From assembly GCA_021272315.1 (NCBI GenBank), contig JAJSLI010000002.1, forward strand, positions 1 through 41,784: a stretch of 41,784 nucleotides of DNA. The letters are read 5' to 3'. Made by a program: the position numbers and the translations under genes. Position 1 is the stretch's first letter. Every line of letters starts with the position of its first letter. Below the pieces are notes generated by a model. It saw only the letters and a program-made list of their open reading frames with translations. It had not been told where the DNA came from and did no database searches. This document shows positions 32,567-41,677 of the stretch, piece by piece. This DNA comes from Methylacidiphilales bacterium (GTDB lineage Bacteria; Verrucomicrobiota; Verrucomicrobiia; Methylacidiphilales; UBA1321).

Positions 32567-33454
32567 CTATTTCGGCGCGAAGGCATGGTTTTTCCGGAAT
32601 TGTCGCGGGGAGGAACCGGTGCGCTGCTTGAAGGCGCGCGAAAATTGGAAGGGATCGTCAAACCCGACCTGCCCGGCGATTTCCTTGATCCGCAGCGTGG
32701 TGGTGGCCAGCAACCGCCGCGCCCGGCGGATGCGGGCTTGCAAAATCCACTCGTAAGGTGGGATCCCGAGCGTCTGCTGAAACTGGCGGCGCAGCGTTGA
32801 GACACTGCATTGCGCGAGCCGCGCCAAGTCGCGGAGGGGAAGCGGCCGGCCCAAGTGCGACTCGACAAGTTCCTGCACGCGGCGGACCGTGTCGTTGCCT
32901 ACACGCGCCGACTCTTTTTGCGCCACCGTCCGCGCAATTTCCTCCACCAACACCTGAGATAACTTCCGCAACGACGCTTCCGGCATTGACCCTTCCTCGA
33001 AACGCTCGACAATGTAGGCCGCCAGCAACCGCAGCGGATCCTGCGATCTCGCCACCCCGGCCCGCACGCCCTCCAGACCCGGCCAGGCACGATCACGTCG
33101 CCATGGGCATTTCGCCCAATCGTCCTTGATGTTGTGGGAGACCGAAAAGATCAGTTTCCGATCCGTCGCGTGGTCCGGGATTATATGAATCCCACCCACC
33201 CAAAAGGGCTCGCGGGCATCGGCGAGATAAAGCACTTCATGCTGCCAAGGCAAAAAGAGGAAGTCGTCCGGCTGCATCGCATGCCAGACACCGTTGACTC
33301 GCACCCGTCCCCTGCCTTCCTGGCACCAGAGCAGCATCCGGCTCAACACCCGGGTGCTGAGCGCCCGTTCCGCCTCAGCAAACTGGAACCAATTGGCCCA
33401 AAGGATCACCGATGCACGGGTATTTAAAAACGGCTGTGTGGACTTTTTCTTCAT
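32567..33454 (-). CDS. AraC-family transcriptional regulator
   Basis: 295 residues. An N-terminal cupin-like sensing domain (GRVRVNGVWHAMQPDDFLFL) is followed by two helix-turn-helix motifs of the AraC domain: LRDLARLAQCSVSTLRRQFQ near 205 and IKEIAGQVGFDDPFQFSRAF near 255, ending GSSPRQFRKN. It is divergent from the URO-D-like gene with 55 bp between starts. That interval carries an interrupted block repeated before the PhyH gene. It is probably the activator of both genes, with a small sugar or related compound as effector (inference). Confidence 0.93.
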   Translation of the reverse strand: MKKKSTQPFLNTRASVILWANWFQFAEAERALSTRVLSRMLLWCQEGRGRVRVNGVWHAMQPDDFLFLPWQHEVLYLADAREPFWVGGIHIIPDHATDRKLIFSVSHNIKDDWAKCPWRRDRAWPGLEGVRAGVARSQDPLRLLAAYIVERFEEGSMPEASLRKLSQVLVEEIARTVAQKESARVGNDTVRRVQELVESHLGRPLPLRDLARLAQCSVSTLRRQFQQTLGIPPYEWILQARIRRARRLLATTTLRIKEIAGQVGFDDPFQFSRAFKQRTGSSPRQFRKNHAFAPK

Positions 33455-33466
33455 GATTTTTACTTG

Positions 33467-33502
33467 TATGCCATTTTAATGATCCTATTTCCATGTTTTA
33501 GT
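33467..33502 (+). promoter_or_regulatory. Conserved operator/promoter block, URO-D-like gene
   Basis: TATGCCATTT, 11 variable bases, TTTCCATG, one base, then TTTAGT; the block starts 43 bp before the ATG. The CCAT elements are 20 bp apart in the same orientation, as in AraC-type direct-repeat sites. An additional shared CATGAT lies 15 bp upstream, covering the AraC start codon. Confidence 0.65.
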
Positions 33503-33509
33503 AGAAAGC

Positions 33510-34580
33510 ATGCAGCCCAAAGAACGTGTTCTTACCACCTTTGCCAGCCGACAGGCGGACCGGGTGCCCATCAATTACTTGGCCAACAAAGGCATCGATC
33601 TCCGGCTAAAGACGCACTTTGGCCTCGCGCCTGGCGATGGTGAAGGCCTGCGCAAGGCACTGGGCGTCGATTTCCGCGGTATCCATGCCTTCTATCGCGG
33701 GCCGAAGCTTCACCCGGACATTCCGGAGCGCGGGGTGAAGGTGGATGAGTGGGGGGTACATACCCGGTGGGTCGAGCACGCGAGCGGTGGCTACTGGGAC
33801 TACTGTGACTTTCCTTTGCAGGACGCGGACGAAGAAACCGTGGCCCGCTGGCCGATGCCTTCGCCCGATGATTTCGATTACAGCGGGATCGAAGCTTCGT
33901 GCCACCGAGTTGAATCCTATGCGTTATCCGTCGGCCACCCTGGCGTGGGCGATTTTATCAATTCGAATGGATTCCTGCGGGGGATGGAACAGGCGCTGAT
34001 CGATCTGGCGACCGATGACCCCGCCGGCTTGCTGCTGGCCGATCGTCGCATCGACATTCAGATGGAAATAATCCGTCGAACAATTGAGGCCGCGAAGGGG
34101 GGCATTGATTTCGTCTGGATGGGCGAGGACCTGGGCACGCAGATCGCTCCGATGATCAGCAGGGAAGTCTACCGCAAACACCTGCGACCGCGTCACCAAA
34201 AAATCATTGACCTGGCGAAAAACTACAACGTGCCGGTGATGATCCATAGTTGCGGTTCCAGCAGTTGGGCCTATGAAGACTTTATTGAGATGGGAGTCAC
34301 GGTGGTGGACACGCTCCAGCCGGAAGCTAAAAACATGTCCCCCGCTTATTTGAAAGCCACTTTCGGCGGCCGGCTGGCCTTTCACGGTTGCATCAGCACG
34401 GCGGGACCGGTGGCCTATGGCTCCGTATCCGACGTCACGACCTCTTGCCGTGATATTCTGGAGATCATGATGCCCGGCGGTGGTTACTGTTTTTCGCCCA
34501 CCCATGATCTTCAGGACAATTCACCCACGGAGAATGTCGTGGCCATGTACCAGACTGCGCATAAATTCGGCCGGTACTGA
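33510..34580 (+). CDS. Uroporphyrinogen decarboxylase-like (URO-D superfamily) protein
   Basis: 356 residues. It starts MQPKERVLTTFASRQADRVP, the typical opening of corrinoid/MtaA-like URO-D relatives. VPVMIHSCGSSSW near residue 240 supplies the HxC metal motif of the methyltransferase branch. FHGCIST near 295 and GGGYCFSPTHD near 325 follow. It is unlikely to be heme-pathway HemE because substrate-binding residues of HemE are not evident. Members of the branch transfer methyl groups or have unknown roles. It is followed by the co-regulated PhyH gene and preceded by the AraC regulator. Confidence 0.82.
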   Translation: MQPKERVLTTFASRQADRVPINYLANKGIDLRLKTHFGLAPGDGEGLRKALGVDFRGIHAFYRGPKLHPDIPERGVKVDEWGVHTRWVEHASGGYWDYCDFPLQDADEETVARWPMPSPDDFDYSGIEASCHRVESYALSVGHPGVGDFINSNGFLRGMEQALIDLATDDPAGLLLADRRIDIQMEIIRRTIEAAKGGIDFVWMGEDLGTQIAPMISREVYRKHLRPRHQKIIDLAKNYNVPVMIHSCGSSSWAYEDFIEMGVTVVDTLQPEAKNMSPAYLKATFGGRLAFHGCISTAGPVAYGSVSDVTTSCRDILEIMMPGGGYCFSPTHDLQDNSPTENVVAMYQTAHKFGRY

Positions 34581-34612
34581 CCCTGCTCCGCCGAATCAAA
34601 TTGAACGCGGTT

Positions 34613-34633
34613 GGTCCGGAAGGCAACCGGACC
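34613..34633 (+). terminator. Perfect stem-loop after the URO-D-like gene
   Basis: GGTCCGG-AAGGCAA-CCGGACC: seven perfect base pairs and a 7-base loop, 33 bp after the stop. No T-tract. It probably separates the two transcription units, in keeping with PhyH having its own operator block. Confidence 0.45.
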
Positions 34634-34684
34634 GTATGCATCCAAAAACAATCAAATGAACTTTTTATGCATGATCTTGGCTTA

Positions 34685-34720
34685 TATGCCATTTGTATAA
34701 GCGAATTTCCATGCTTTAGT
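34685..34720 (+). promoter_or_regulatory. Conserved operator/promoter block, PhyH gene
   Basis: Same block as at 33467: TATGCCATTT, 11 bases, TTTCCATG, one base, TTTAGT, again 43 bp before the ATG. The CATGAT is again 15 bp upstream (34670). The intervening bases differ, so the match is not a recent duplication. Confidence 0.65.
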
Positions 34721-34727
34721 TTCATCC

Positions 34728-35690
34728 ATGACCCCATCTTCGGTTGTTGATGTTCCCTCCGCAAACAGCCTGGAAAAGCGTTCCCTCTTTTTTGACGCGA
34801 CGCCCCTGCTGGATGATCCTGCCGCGTTGCGTAATCGGGCGGAACAGGATGGCTATCTTTTCTTCAAACATTTCCTGCCCACCGAGCCGCTGCTCGAATT
34901 ACGGCGACAGATGCTCGAAATCTGCGCACAACGCGGCTGGCTCGCACCAGGGCACGACCTGACGGAGGGCGTAATCGATGAGGCCGCGATCAACCAAGTC
35001 CCGCCCGAACAGATGCGCAGCGACATTGGTGTTTCCAACGAAGCTTACCATGCCGTGCAAAAGCTGGAACTTTTCCACACGATTCCCCATCATCCCAAAC
35101 TCCTGTCGCTTTACCGGAACCTGTTCGGAAAAGAGGTTATTCCCCATCCGCGCCACATTGCGCGCATGATCACCTGCCACCGCACCGTTTCCCCCACGCC
35201 GCCGCATCAGGACTTCATTCACATCCAGGGTACGCCGAAGACCTGGACTTGCTGGTTCCCGCTCGGCCATTGCCCGCGCGAGATGGGATCGTTGACGGTG
35301 TTGCGCGGATCGAACCACAACGGCGCTGTCTCGGTCAAGCCGGCCAAGGGTGCCGGTGATCTGGCTACCATCCTGTGTCCGCATGAAATCGACTGGGTCG
35401 AGGGTGACTTTGAACTGGGGGACATCCTGACCTTCAACAGCTGCACGGTTCATCGCGCCTTGCGCAGTCAGCACCGCAACCGCATCCGCCTCTCCTGCGA
35501 CATTCGATTCCAGGCCCTTGACGAGGAAATTCACGAAGCCTCGCTCAAGCCCCATGGCGAGTACGCTTGGGACGATCTTTACCAGGGCTGGAAAAACCCG
35601 GAAGTGCAATATTACTGGAAGAACCACGAGTTGCGTCTCTCGGCCTGGCAGGAGAAGATTCACTGGCAAAAAGAGCGGATGTGCACTTAG
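34728..35690 (+). CDS. Phytanoyl-CoA dioxygenase (PhyH) family protein
   Basis: 320-residue Fe(II)/2-oxoglutarate dioxygenase. The iron facial triad is visible: HQD in TPPHQDFIHI near residue 163, and the distal His in CTVHRALRS near 240. The 2-oxoglutarate-binding Arg is in NRIRLSCDIRF near 251. Substrate unknown; PhyH proteins hydroxylate or otherwise oxidise diverse small molecules. It shares a regulatory block with the URO-D-like gene, so the two and the AraC regulator make a likely catabolic or modification module. Confidence 0.87.
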   Translation: MTPSSVVDVPSANSLEKRSLFFDATPLLDDPAALRNRAEQDGYLFFKHFLPTEPLLELRRQMLEICAQRGWLAPGHDLTEGVIDEAAINQVPPEQMRSDIGVSNEAYHAVQKLELFHTIPHHPKLLSLYRNLFGKEVIPHPRHIARMITCHRTVSPTPPHQDFIHIQGTPKTWTCWFPLGHCPREMGSLTVLRGSNHNGAVSVKPAKGAGDLATILCPHEIDWVEGDFELGDILTFNSCTVHRALRSQHRNRIRLSCDIRFQALDEEIHEASLKPHGEYAWDDLYQGWKNPEVQYYWKNHELRLSAWQEKIHWQKERMCT

Positions 35691-35762
35691 GTCCCGTTAA
35701 AAAAGCACGATTCCCCCGCACAATAACTTGAGCTTCTGGCCCAAATCGCAATATTGGTGGAC

Positions 35763-36947
35763 ATGAGTTCAGCCCTTCTTGCCCTTGAAGACGGCAGCAT
35801 CTGGCGCGGGGAAAGTTTCGGCGCGCCCCTGACCGCCAACGGCGAAGTTTGTTTCAACACGTCGATGACCGGCTATCAGGAAATCCTGACCGATCCCTCC
35901 TACAAGGGCCAGATCGTGACGATGACCTACCCGCTGATCGGCAACACGGGCGTCAACTCGCTCGACGTCGAGTCCTCCCAGCCCCACGTCTCGGGGCTGA
36001 TCGTGCGCGAGCTTTCGCCCGTGACCAGCAGTTGGCGCAGCGAGGACTCGCTCGATTCGTACCTGAAGCGCAACAACATACCCGGCCTGACCGGCATCGA
36101 CACCCGCTCGCTGACCCTGCGGCTGCGGACGCAGGGTTCGCTCCGGGGTGTGCTGACTTCGGAGAAAATTTCGGACGCAGCAGCGGTTGACCTGGCGAAA
36201 AAATGGTCCTATCTCGAGCGCGATTTCGTAAAGGAAGTCACCTGTCCGAAACCCTACGACTGGGACCCCGAGGACAAGCTGAGCCGCAAGTGGACGCTCA
36301 TCCAAGGCAAGCGGCCCGCGGGCGCGCCGCCTCTCACCGGCGAGGATTATTTTGAGCCGTTGCCCCCGGTGCGGCACCGGATCGCCGCGTTCGATTTCGG
36401 CCTGAAGATCAATATCCTGCGCCGCCTGCGCCAGCACGGCTTCCAGGTGCGCGTGTTGCCGGCCACCGCCTCGGCGGAGGAAGCGCTCTCAACCAACCCG
36501 GACGGCATATTCCTCTCGAACGGGCCGGGCGATCCGGCGGTAATCACCTACGCGCATGAGACGGTGCGCTCGCTCATCGGCAAAAAACCCATCTTTGGCA
36601 TCTGTCTCGGACACCAGATCCTCGGCTATGCGCTCGGGGGCAAAACCTTCAAGCTCAAGTTCGGACATCGAGGGGCAAACCAACCGGTAAAAGATTTGAC
36701 GACAGGCAAGATCAGCATCACCTCGCAAAATCACGGGTTCGCGATCGACCCGAAGTCGCTGCCTGCAAACGAAGCGGAAACAACGCAGATCAATCTCAAC
36801 GACATGACCAGCGAGGGATTACGCCATCGCAAGGAGCCGGTTTTTTCGGTTCAATACCACCCCGAAGCGGCGCCGGGACCGCACGATGCCAACTACTTTT
36901 TCCGGGAATTCAGTAAAATGATTGATAAGAGTCCAAAAAATTCGTAG
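35763..36947 (+). CDS. carA: Carbamoyl-phosphate synthase small (glutaminase) subunit
   Basis: 394 residues from the ATG at 35763 (a GTG at 35757 is also in frame). The N-terminal CPSase domain includes FNTSMTGYQEILTDPSY and GIDTRSLTLRLR. The class I glutaminase has its nucleophile Cys in GICLGHQILGYALGG, then SQNHGFAI and the His-Glu pair in VQYHPEAAPGP. With CarB it makes carbamoyl phosphate for pyrimidine and arginine synthesis. carB is not in the window. The FHA gene starts 11 bp after the stop on the same strand. Confidence 0.96.
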   Translation: MSSALLALEDGSIWRGESFGAPLTANGEVCFNTSMTGYQEILTDPSYKGQIVTMTYPLIGNTGVNSLDVESSQPHVSGLIVRELSPVTSSWRSEDSLDSYLKRNNIPGLTGIDTRSLTLRLRTQGSLRGVLTSEKISDAAAVDLAKKWSYLERDFVKEVTCPKPYDWDPEDKLSRKWTLIQGKRPAGAPPLTGEDYFEPLPPVRHRIAAFDFGLKINILRRLRQHGFQVRVLPATASAEEALSTNPDGIFLSNGPGDPAVITYAHETVRSLIGKKPIFGICLGHQILGYALGGKTFKLKFGHRGANQPVKDLTTGKISITSQNHGFAIDPKSLPANEAETTQINLNDMTSEGLRHRKEPVFSVQYHPEAAPGPHDANYFFREFSKMIDKSPKNS

Positions 36948-36958
36948 CTTTTGCCATC

Positions 36959-37477
36959 ATGCCACGTTTAGTTGCACAGTCGTCCGAATTTGAGGGACAG
37001 ACCTTCACCCTGACCGGCCCTGAAATCACCGTCGGACGTCTTCCCGACAACAAGATCCAAGTGGAACATGCAAGCGTTTCGGGCCACCATGCCGTCCTGA
37101 AGCTCAACGGACTTGACTACACGATCAAGGATCTCGAGTCGACCAACGGCACCCGGATCAACGGGGAACGCATCACGGAGCAAAAACTCCGCCGCAACGA
37201 CAGTTTGCGACTCGGCAACATCGAACTGCTTTACGATTCCGAGCACCAACCGCCGGGCCAGCCGATGCCGACGCCCTCGGAGCGGGTCAATCTGGCCGAG
37301 TGCACGAGCAAGGGCCGTCCGGAAACTTTCACCAACGCCGCGCCGGTGGCGAAGCGGGCCAAGGGTATGCTGGAAAAGCGATGGGCCTTAATTAACACCG
37401 TCCTGTTTATCCTCGCCTTAGCGGGTACCGGTTATTTTGCCTGGCAGGTCTTTTTCAAACCGCCGGACTTTTCCTGA
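36959..37477 (+). CDS. FHA-domain protein with C-terminal membrane anchor
   Basis: 172 residues. The forkhead-associated domain occupies about residues 5-95: ITVGRLPDNKIQVEHASVSG, HHAVL, then DLESTNGTRINGERI. These hold the phosphothreonine-binding Arg, Ser and Asn. A linker with basic residues leads to one transmembrane helix (LINTVLFILALAGTGYFAWQ, about 143-163). It probably recruits phosphorylated proteins to the membrane. Its stop overlaps the convergent PrmA-like gene by 23 bp. It lies 11 bp after carA. Confidence 0.88.
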   Translation: MPRLVAQSSEFEGQTFTLTGPEITVGRLPDNKIQVEHASVSGHHAVLKLNGLDYTIKDLESTNGTRINGERITEQKLRRNDSLRLGNIELLYDSEHQPPGQPMPTPSERVNLAECTSKGRPETFTNAAPVAKRAKGMLEKRWALINTVLFILALAGTGYFAWQVFFKPPDFS

Positions 37478-38321
37478 TTCTTTTATCCCATTGCAGGACG
37501 ACCCACTTGCCCCGGCGCGCGGACCGGGCGAGAACAAGTCCCCGTCGGCGATAGGCAGCGGTCACCTCGCGTTCCTGGTTGCGCAGGATGCCGCTGAGCC
37601 AGAGAGAGCCTCCCGGCGCGACGGATGCGGCGATCCTCGGTGCAGCCTCGACCAGAACAGAACTAAAAAGATTCGCCAGCACGACATGGTGCCGGATCCC
37701 GCTGCGCCATCGCCTGATATCGGCGCAAAGCCAGCGGATAAGAGGTGCGCGAAAATTAAGCCTCTCGTTTTGCCGGGCTGTCCTGACCGCGTCGGGATCG
37801 AAATCGATCCCCACAATTTTGCTCGCGCCCAACAGCCGGGCCGCCAGGGCGAGAATACCGCTGCCCGTTCCGAGATCGAGCACCCGGCATCCCTCCAGCG
37901 TGCGGCGGGCCAGCGCCCGGAGAAGCAGGGCGGTGGTCGTATGTTCACCGCTGCCGAAAGCAACACCATGAGGAATGCGTAGCCGCGGCAGTGAATGCCG
38001 TCGGATGGCCGGTGCGCTTTCGTGGACAATCTCGAATTTTCCCCCAATGCGCAACGGGACAGACGGCCCCCGGGAAATCCAGTCGGCGGCCTTGACCGGG
38101 CGGACCTGCCCGCCGAGTTGCCGTTGCAAAGCGAGGGCCGCTGAACGCGATTCGACATAGACCGCTGCCAAAAGTCGCGTTCGTTGGGACAATCCAGTCA
38201 GGGTCCAGGCGGAACCGGCCATGGCTTGCAGCCGCCCGCTCCAAATTTCGGTCTGATCGGAATCAATCCAGCGCCGCCAACACCAGCTTGAACGGATGCC
38301 GCGCTTATTGCTGCTGCTCAT
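37455..38321 (-). CDS. prmA: PrmA-like ribosomal protein L11 methyltransferase
   Basis: 288 residues from the ATG at 38321. The catalytic half is characteristic: FGSGEHTTTALLLRAL, VLDLGTGSGILALAARLLGA, GIDFDPDAVRTARQNERLN, and NLFSSVLVEAAPRIA (NLxxxxL replaces the more common NILAxPL). PrmA trimethylates ribosomal protein L11. The N-terminal substrate-recognition part is short and diverged, so another substrate is possible. Its start overlaps the end of the upstream proline-rich gene by 17 bp, suggesting translational coupling. Confidence 0.8.
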   Translation of the reverse strand: MSSSNKRGIRSSWCWRRWIDSDQTEIWSGRLQAMAGSAWTLTGLSQRTRLLAAVYVESRSAALALQRQLGGQVRPVKAADWISRGPSVPLRIGGKFEIVHESAPAIRRHSLPRLRIPHGVAFGSGEHTTTALLLRALARRTLEGCRVLDLGTGSGILALAARLLGASKIVGIDFDPDAVRTARQNERLNFRAPLIRWLCADIRRWRSGIRHHVVLANLFSSVLVEAAPRIAASVAPGGSLWLSGILRNQEREVTAAYRRRGLVLARSARRGKWVVLQWDKRIRKSPAV

Positions 38322-41300
38322 CCGGCGAGAGATCGGGACGAAGAATGGCCTTGGTCGAAGTAAAGGCCTCGGGTTCGATAACCACCTGATAGGTCGAGTC
38401 CTTGTCGACAGTAATGTGGCTGAGCGCCCAGTATTGACGTCCATCGGGGCGGACGGCACGGGCAAAGAGCCAGTAGTGGTGGAAAGTCTCTCCCCCGGTG
38501 AAAGCGGTGTCCTTCTCGACATTGCGCCAGGAGAAGCGGCCATTCGGTGCGAGCGGCATCCGTTTGATGATGGTCGATTCGGGAATGGAATCGATAATAC
38601 TGTAGTAAGAGGGATCAAGACCCGCCTCCTTATTTTGGGCCTCGGCAAGATCGGCCTGCGCCTGCTGGAGTTCGGTCTTGATCGGCACCTCCTCAGAAGT
38701 GGTGCTGTCAATGCGATGCTGCAGATCATCGACCTGCGCCTGCAGATCAGACACTTTGCCTGCAGGCGATTGTTTGACCTCTGCGACCTTTTCGCGAATC
38801 TTTTCCTTGCGATCATCAATCGACTTGGTGAAGTCGCGCCACTGCGTCATCTGGTCGCCAAGCCAGAGGAGTTCCTTCGATCCATCGACGCCGGCGGGGA
38901 CCTGATAGAGCGCAAGGCGGTAGGCGTTGGCCCAGACTTCCGGTGAATTGAAGTTGGGATCGGGCTGATAATTGAGCTTGAGCGCCTTGGCGCGGTCGGC
39001 GATTGCCTGACTCAACTGTTGCTGGCGCGCCTCGTAATCCTTGTCGATCTGCGCGCCGGGACCGTCCCAGAGCTGTTGGGCATCGTCCCTCGCCTGCTTG
39101 ACCACGGAGTCGATCTCGTCTTTGGCGGCCTGAATCTGCCCTTGAAGAAGCCGGATCCGCTCCTCGCGCGAGGCGATGTCGGCCTGGACCCGTTGCACAT
39201 GGTTGAGGTCCGCCTGCAGCTCCTGCAGGTCGGATGTACGGAAGCCGGCGAGTTCCTCGGTTTCCGCGGCAACTTCACCGCGGAAATCGGACACGATCCA
39301 CGCCTCGTCGCCGAGAAGCAAGCCTTGCGGCGGGATGACCTGCCCCTCCATGCGCGTTTCGTGGCAAAAAAAGCTGCCGACGTAATAGAGTGCCGGGCCA
39401 AAAGCAAGGCAAAGGGTGTAAAAGAAGATATTCGAGAAAAGGCGTTTCTTGCGGGCGCGAGCGGCGCGCGGCGTCAACGCAGGATCGGTTGTGGCAGCGA
39501 CAGGCTTGTCCGGCAATTTTTTGCCCGTTGAACCCTTGGCCGTGGCCGGCTGTGCAGCCAATTTTGAATCGAAACGAAGTGATGACTTCGGCTTTTCCGG
39601 CTCGGCGGTCTTGGCCGGAGACACCTCCGGAGATGCCTTGGCCACAAGCGACTTTGCCTCGGGTTTGACTGTCGGTTTGAATTTTTCAGGCTCAGCGGAC
39701 TTGGCTTCTACGAATGGCGGCACAGTGGGCACCGGAGCGTCGGATGGCTTGTCCGGGAAGAGTACCGGCGCCTTGAGTTTTTCGGATTCGTTTGACTTGG
39801 CTTCGACAAGCGGCGGTACAGCGGAGGCAGCAGGAGCATCGGATAGCTTGTCCGCTAGCAGCGCCGGCGCCTTGAGCTTTTCGGATTCGTCTGACTTGGT
39901 TTCGATGAGCGGCGGCACAGCGGAAGCCGCCGGAGCGTCGGATAGTTTGTCCGGGAACAGCACCGGCGCCTTGAGTTTTTCGAATTCGGGTGTCTTGGCT
40001 TCGACGAGCGGTGGCACAGCGGAAGCCGCCGGAGCATCGGATAGTTTGTCCGGAAGCAGCACCGGCGCCTTGAGTTTTTCGAATTCGGGTGTTTTGGCTT
40101 CGACAGGGGACGGCGTTGGGAGCGACGGCGCTTTGGACGAAGTTTCCGTCGGCTCGACCGGTGTGACGGTCTTTTCCTGCTCCCTCTCACGGGCCAAGCG
40201 GGCGGGAAGAACGGCCGGTCTCAAGGCCGGCTTGTTGTCGCGGATAAGAATCGGGCCGGTGACTTTCGAAGGTCTGGGTTCGCTTTTTGCCCCGACAGAA
40301 GGCACAACCGAGATGGTTGACGGAGGTTGCTGAACGGAAAGAGGCTCGTCCGGCTTTTTTTCCGGTTCGGTGACAGGCCTTGGTTCGGTTTTTGATTCGA
40401 TCGGCGGCAATACGGACGGCGCAGCTGACGCAGGTCCGGCCTTGACCTCCATCGGCAATGCCGCAACGGGTTTCGGTTCGGCTCCCACCTCAACTGGTGA
40501 CACTGGGAGGATTGTCGGCGGAGTGTCTTTGAACGGCAGAGCGGGCGGTTTGACGCGATTATCAGGCTCAGCCGGTTTAGCCGGAACTTCCAGTAATTGA
40601 ACCGGTTTCTGTACGGGAAGCGGAGGTGGCAATGTGCGGGCCGCAGGCGCATCGGTCTTGAGCGGTGACGACGCAACATGTATCGGATCCGGTATGGCCG
40701 GCGCAGGCAATTTGACTTCGGTGATCGGAGGTGATTCGGCTTGGGACACTGAGATGGGAAGCGGTTTGTCCCCGGCCGGCGCCGCCTTCTCTTGCGACGG
40801 TGGCAAAATGGGAATGACGGGATTTTCCGCCAGCTTAATCGACGGAAGAAGCGGCCCCGTCATGGCTGCCGGCTTTGGCTTGGGAAGAGGCGGTGGCCTG
40901 GCCGGAGCGTTCGGCGCAGGAGAGGAAAGGATGACGGCAGGCACAACAGTTGCCGGCGGCGTAACTGCGACGACGGGGGGCAGGTTTATCAACGGTTTGA
41001 CCGGATCCGGAGGAGCAGGAGTCTCAGGCGCTTTCACGATCTCGGGCGATTTCGTTTCGGGCGCCTTGGGATCCTGCGGACTGCTGGATCGGGAAAAAAC
41101 TTCAAGACTCTGGAGATCACCCTTCAACGCTCCAAGCTCGCCCGGCTTGAGTTCCTTCCAGCCGGGAGGATGGCTCTCGGCGGACGCTTCGGACGGCTCA
41201 TCGGTCAGAAAAATCGATTCGTCCGACGATGGCGTCGGCGTCTTTGGGAGGTTAAGCTTGATCGGTGCAGTCCGCTTGTTGCCATGAATCTTCGACTCAC

Positions 41301-41595
41301 TCCCGGCAGGCTGAGGCGCCTTGATCGCGGGCAGCGGCGGCCTGGCCGGGACTGGCGGCGGCTTGATGGGTCCCGTCAGCGAGGCGCCGCTAATCGGCTG
41401 ACCCGATCCCGGCTTGAGGGAAGTAATCACCGACGCCGGAGCGTTTGCCGGGGGCGGGACGCTATTCGGAGCCGGTTTGGCCACGGAGGAGAGCATGACA
41501 ACGACTTTCCCCGGTGGACCTTTTTGAGGTGGTGAAGCCGAGGGCGGGGTAGGTTTCGGCGTACCTTCCGGCGCGGGGACATTATCCGGCGGCAT
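38305..41595 (-). CDS. 1096-residue proline-rich membrane protein with tandem repeats
   Basis: Architecture in order: about 700 residues of Pro/Ala/Lys/Val-rich, presumably disordered sequence; within it, about bases 39680-40110, four to five tandem units of about 30 residues built on SEKLKAPVLFPDKLSDAPAA; a basic segment (RAARARKKR); one transmembrane helix (LFSNIFFYTLCLAFGPALYY); then a long coiled coil (about bases 38650-39250, LQELQADLNHVQRVQADIAS) and a small beta-rich C-terminal domain. The first 700 residues lack a signal peptide and are probably cytoplasmic, with the coiled coil outside. No family recognised. It is coupled to the PrmA-like gene downstream. Confidence 0.8.
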   Translation of the reverse strand: MPPDNVPAPEGTPKPTPPSASPPQKGPPGKVVVMLSSVAKPAPNSVPPPANAPASVITSLKPGSGQPISGASLTGPIKPPPVPARPPLPAIKAPQPAGSESKIHGNKRTAPIKLNLPKTPTPSSDESIFLTDEPSEASAESHPPGWKELKPGELGALKGDLQSLEVFSRSSSPQDPKAPETKSPEIVKAPETPAPPDPVKPLINLPPVVAVTPPATVVPAVILSSPAPNAPARPPPLPKPKPAAMTGPLLPSIKLAENPVIPILPPSQEKAAPAGDKPLPISVSQAESPPITEVKLPAPAIPDPIHVASSPLKTDAPAARTLPPPLPVQKPVQLLEVPAKPAEPDNRVKPPALPFKDTPPTILPVSPVEVGAEPKPVAALPMEVKAGPASAAPSVLPPIESKTEPRPVTEPEKKPDEPLSVQQPPSTISVVPSVGAKSEPRPSKVTGPILIRDNKPALRPAVLPARLAREREQEKTVTPVEPTETSSKAPSLPTPSPVEAKTPEFEKLKAPVLLPDKLSDAPAASAVPPLVEAKTPEFEKLKAPVLFPDKLSDAPAASAVPPLIETKSDESEKLKAPALLADKLSDAPAASAVPPLVEAKSNESEKLKAPVLFPDKPSDAPVPTVPPFVEAKSAEPEKFKPTVKPEAKSLVAKASPEVSPAKTAEPEKPKSSLRFDSKLAAQPATAKGSTGKKLPDKPVAATTDPALTPRAARARKKRLFSNIFFYTLCLAFGPALYYVGSFFCHETRMEGQVIPPQGLLLGDEAWIVSDFRGEVAAETEELAGFRTSDLQELQADLNHVQRVQADIASREERIRLLQGQIQAAKDEIDSVVKQARDDAQQLWDGPGAQIDKDYEARQQQLSQAIADRAKALKLNYQPDPNFNSPEVWANAYRLALYQVPAGVDGSKELLWLGDQMTQWRDFTKSIDDRKEKIREKVAEVKQSPAGKVSDLQAQVDDLQHRIDSTTSEEVPIKTELQQAQADLAEAQNKEAGLDPSYYSIIDSIPESTIIKRMPLAPNGRFSWRNVEKDTAFTGGETFHHYWLFARAVRPDGRQYWALSHITVDKDSTYQVVIEPEAFTSTKAILRPDLSPDEQQQ

Positions 41596-41677
41596 AATCC
41601 TCGGTGCCTAGGTAAACGCCTAGAATCGAAAGGGACAGGCCGGCGGCTTGCCTTGCCGCCAGCAACTGGCTGGTAGC

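Noticed and set aside
33740-33770. GGGGGGTACATACCC, resembling a sixth palindrome box
   Set aside because: Arms are shorter and mismatched, and it lies inside the coding sequence of the URO-D-like gene.
12455-34580. DUF1638 plus URO-D-like genes as a corrinoid methyltransferase system
   Set aside because: The two genes are about 20 kb apart with unrelated neighbours, and no corrinoid protein or reactivase gene is present in the window.
39680-40110. Tandem DNA repeats as a possible non-coding satellite
   Set aside because: The period is a multiple of three and the frame stays open through all units within the 1096-residue gene, so it is a protein repeat.
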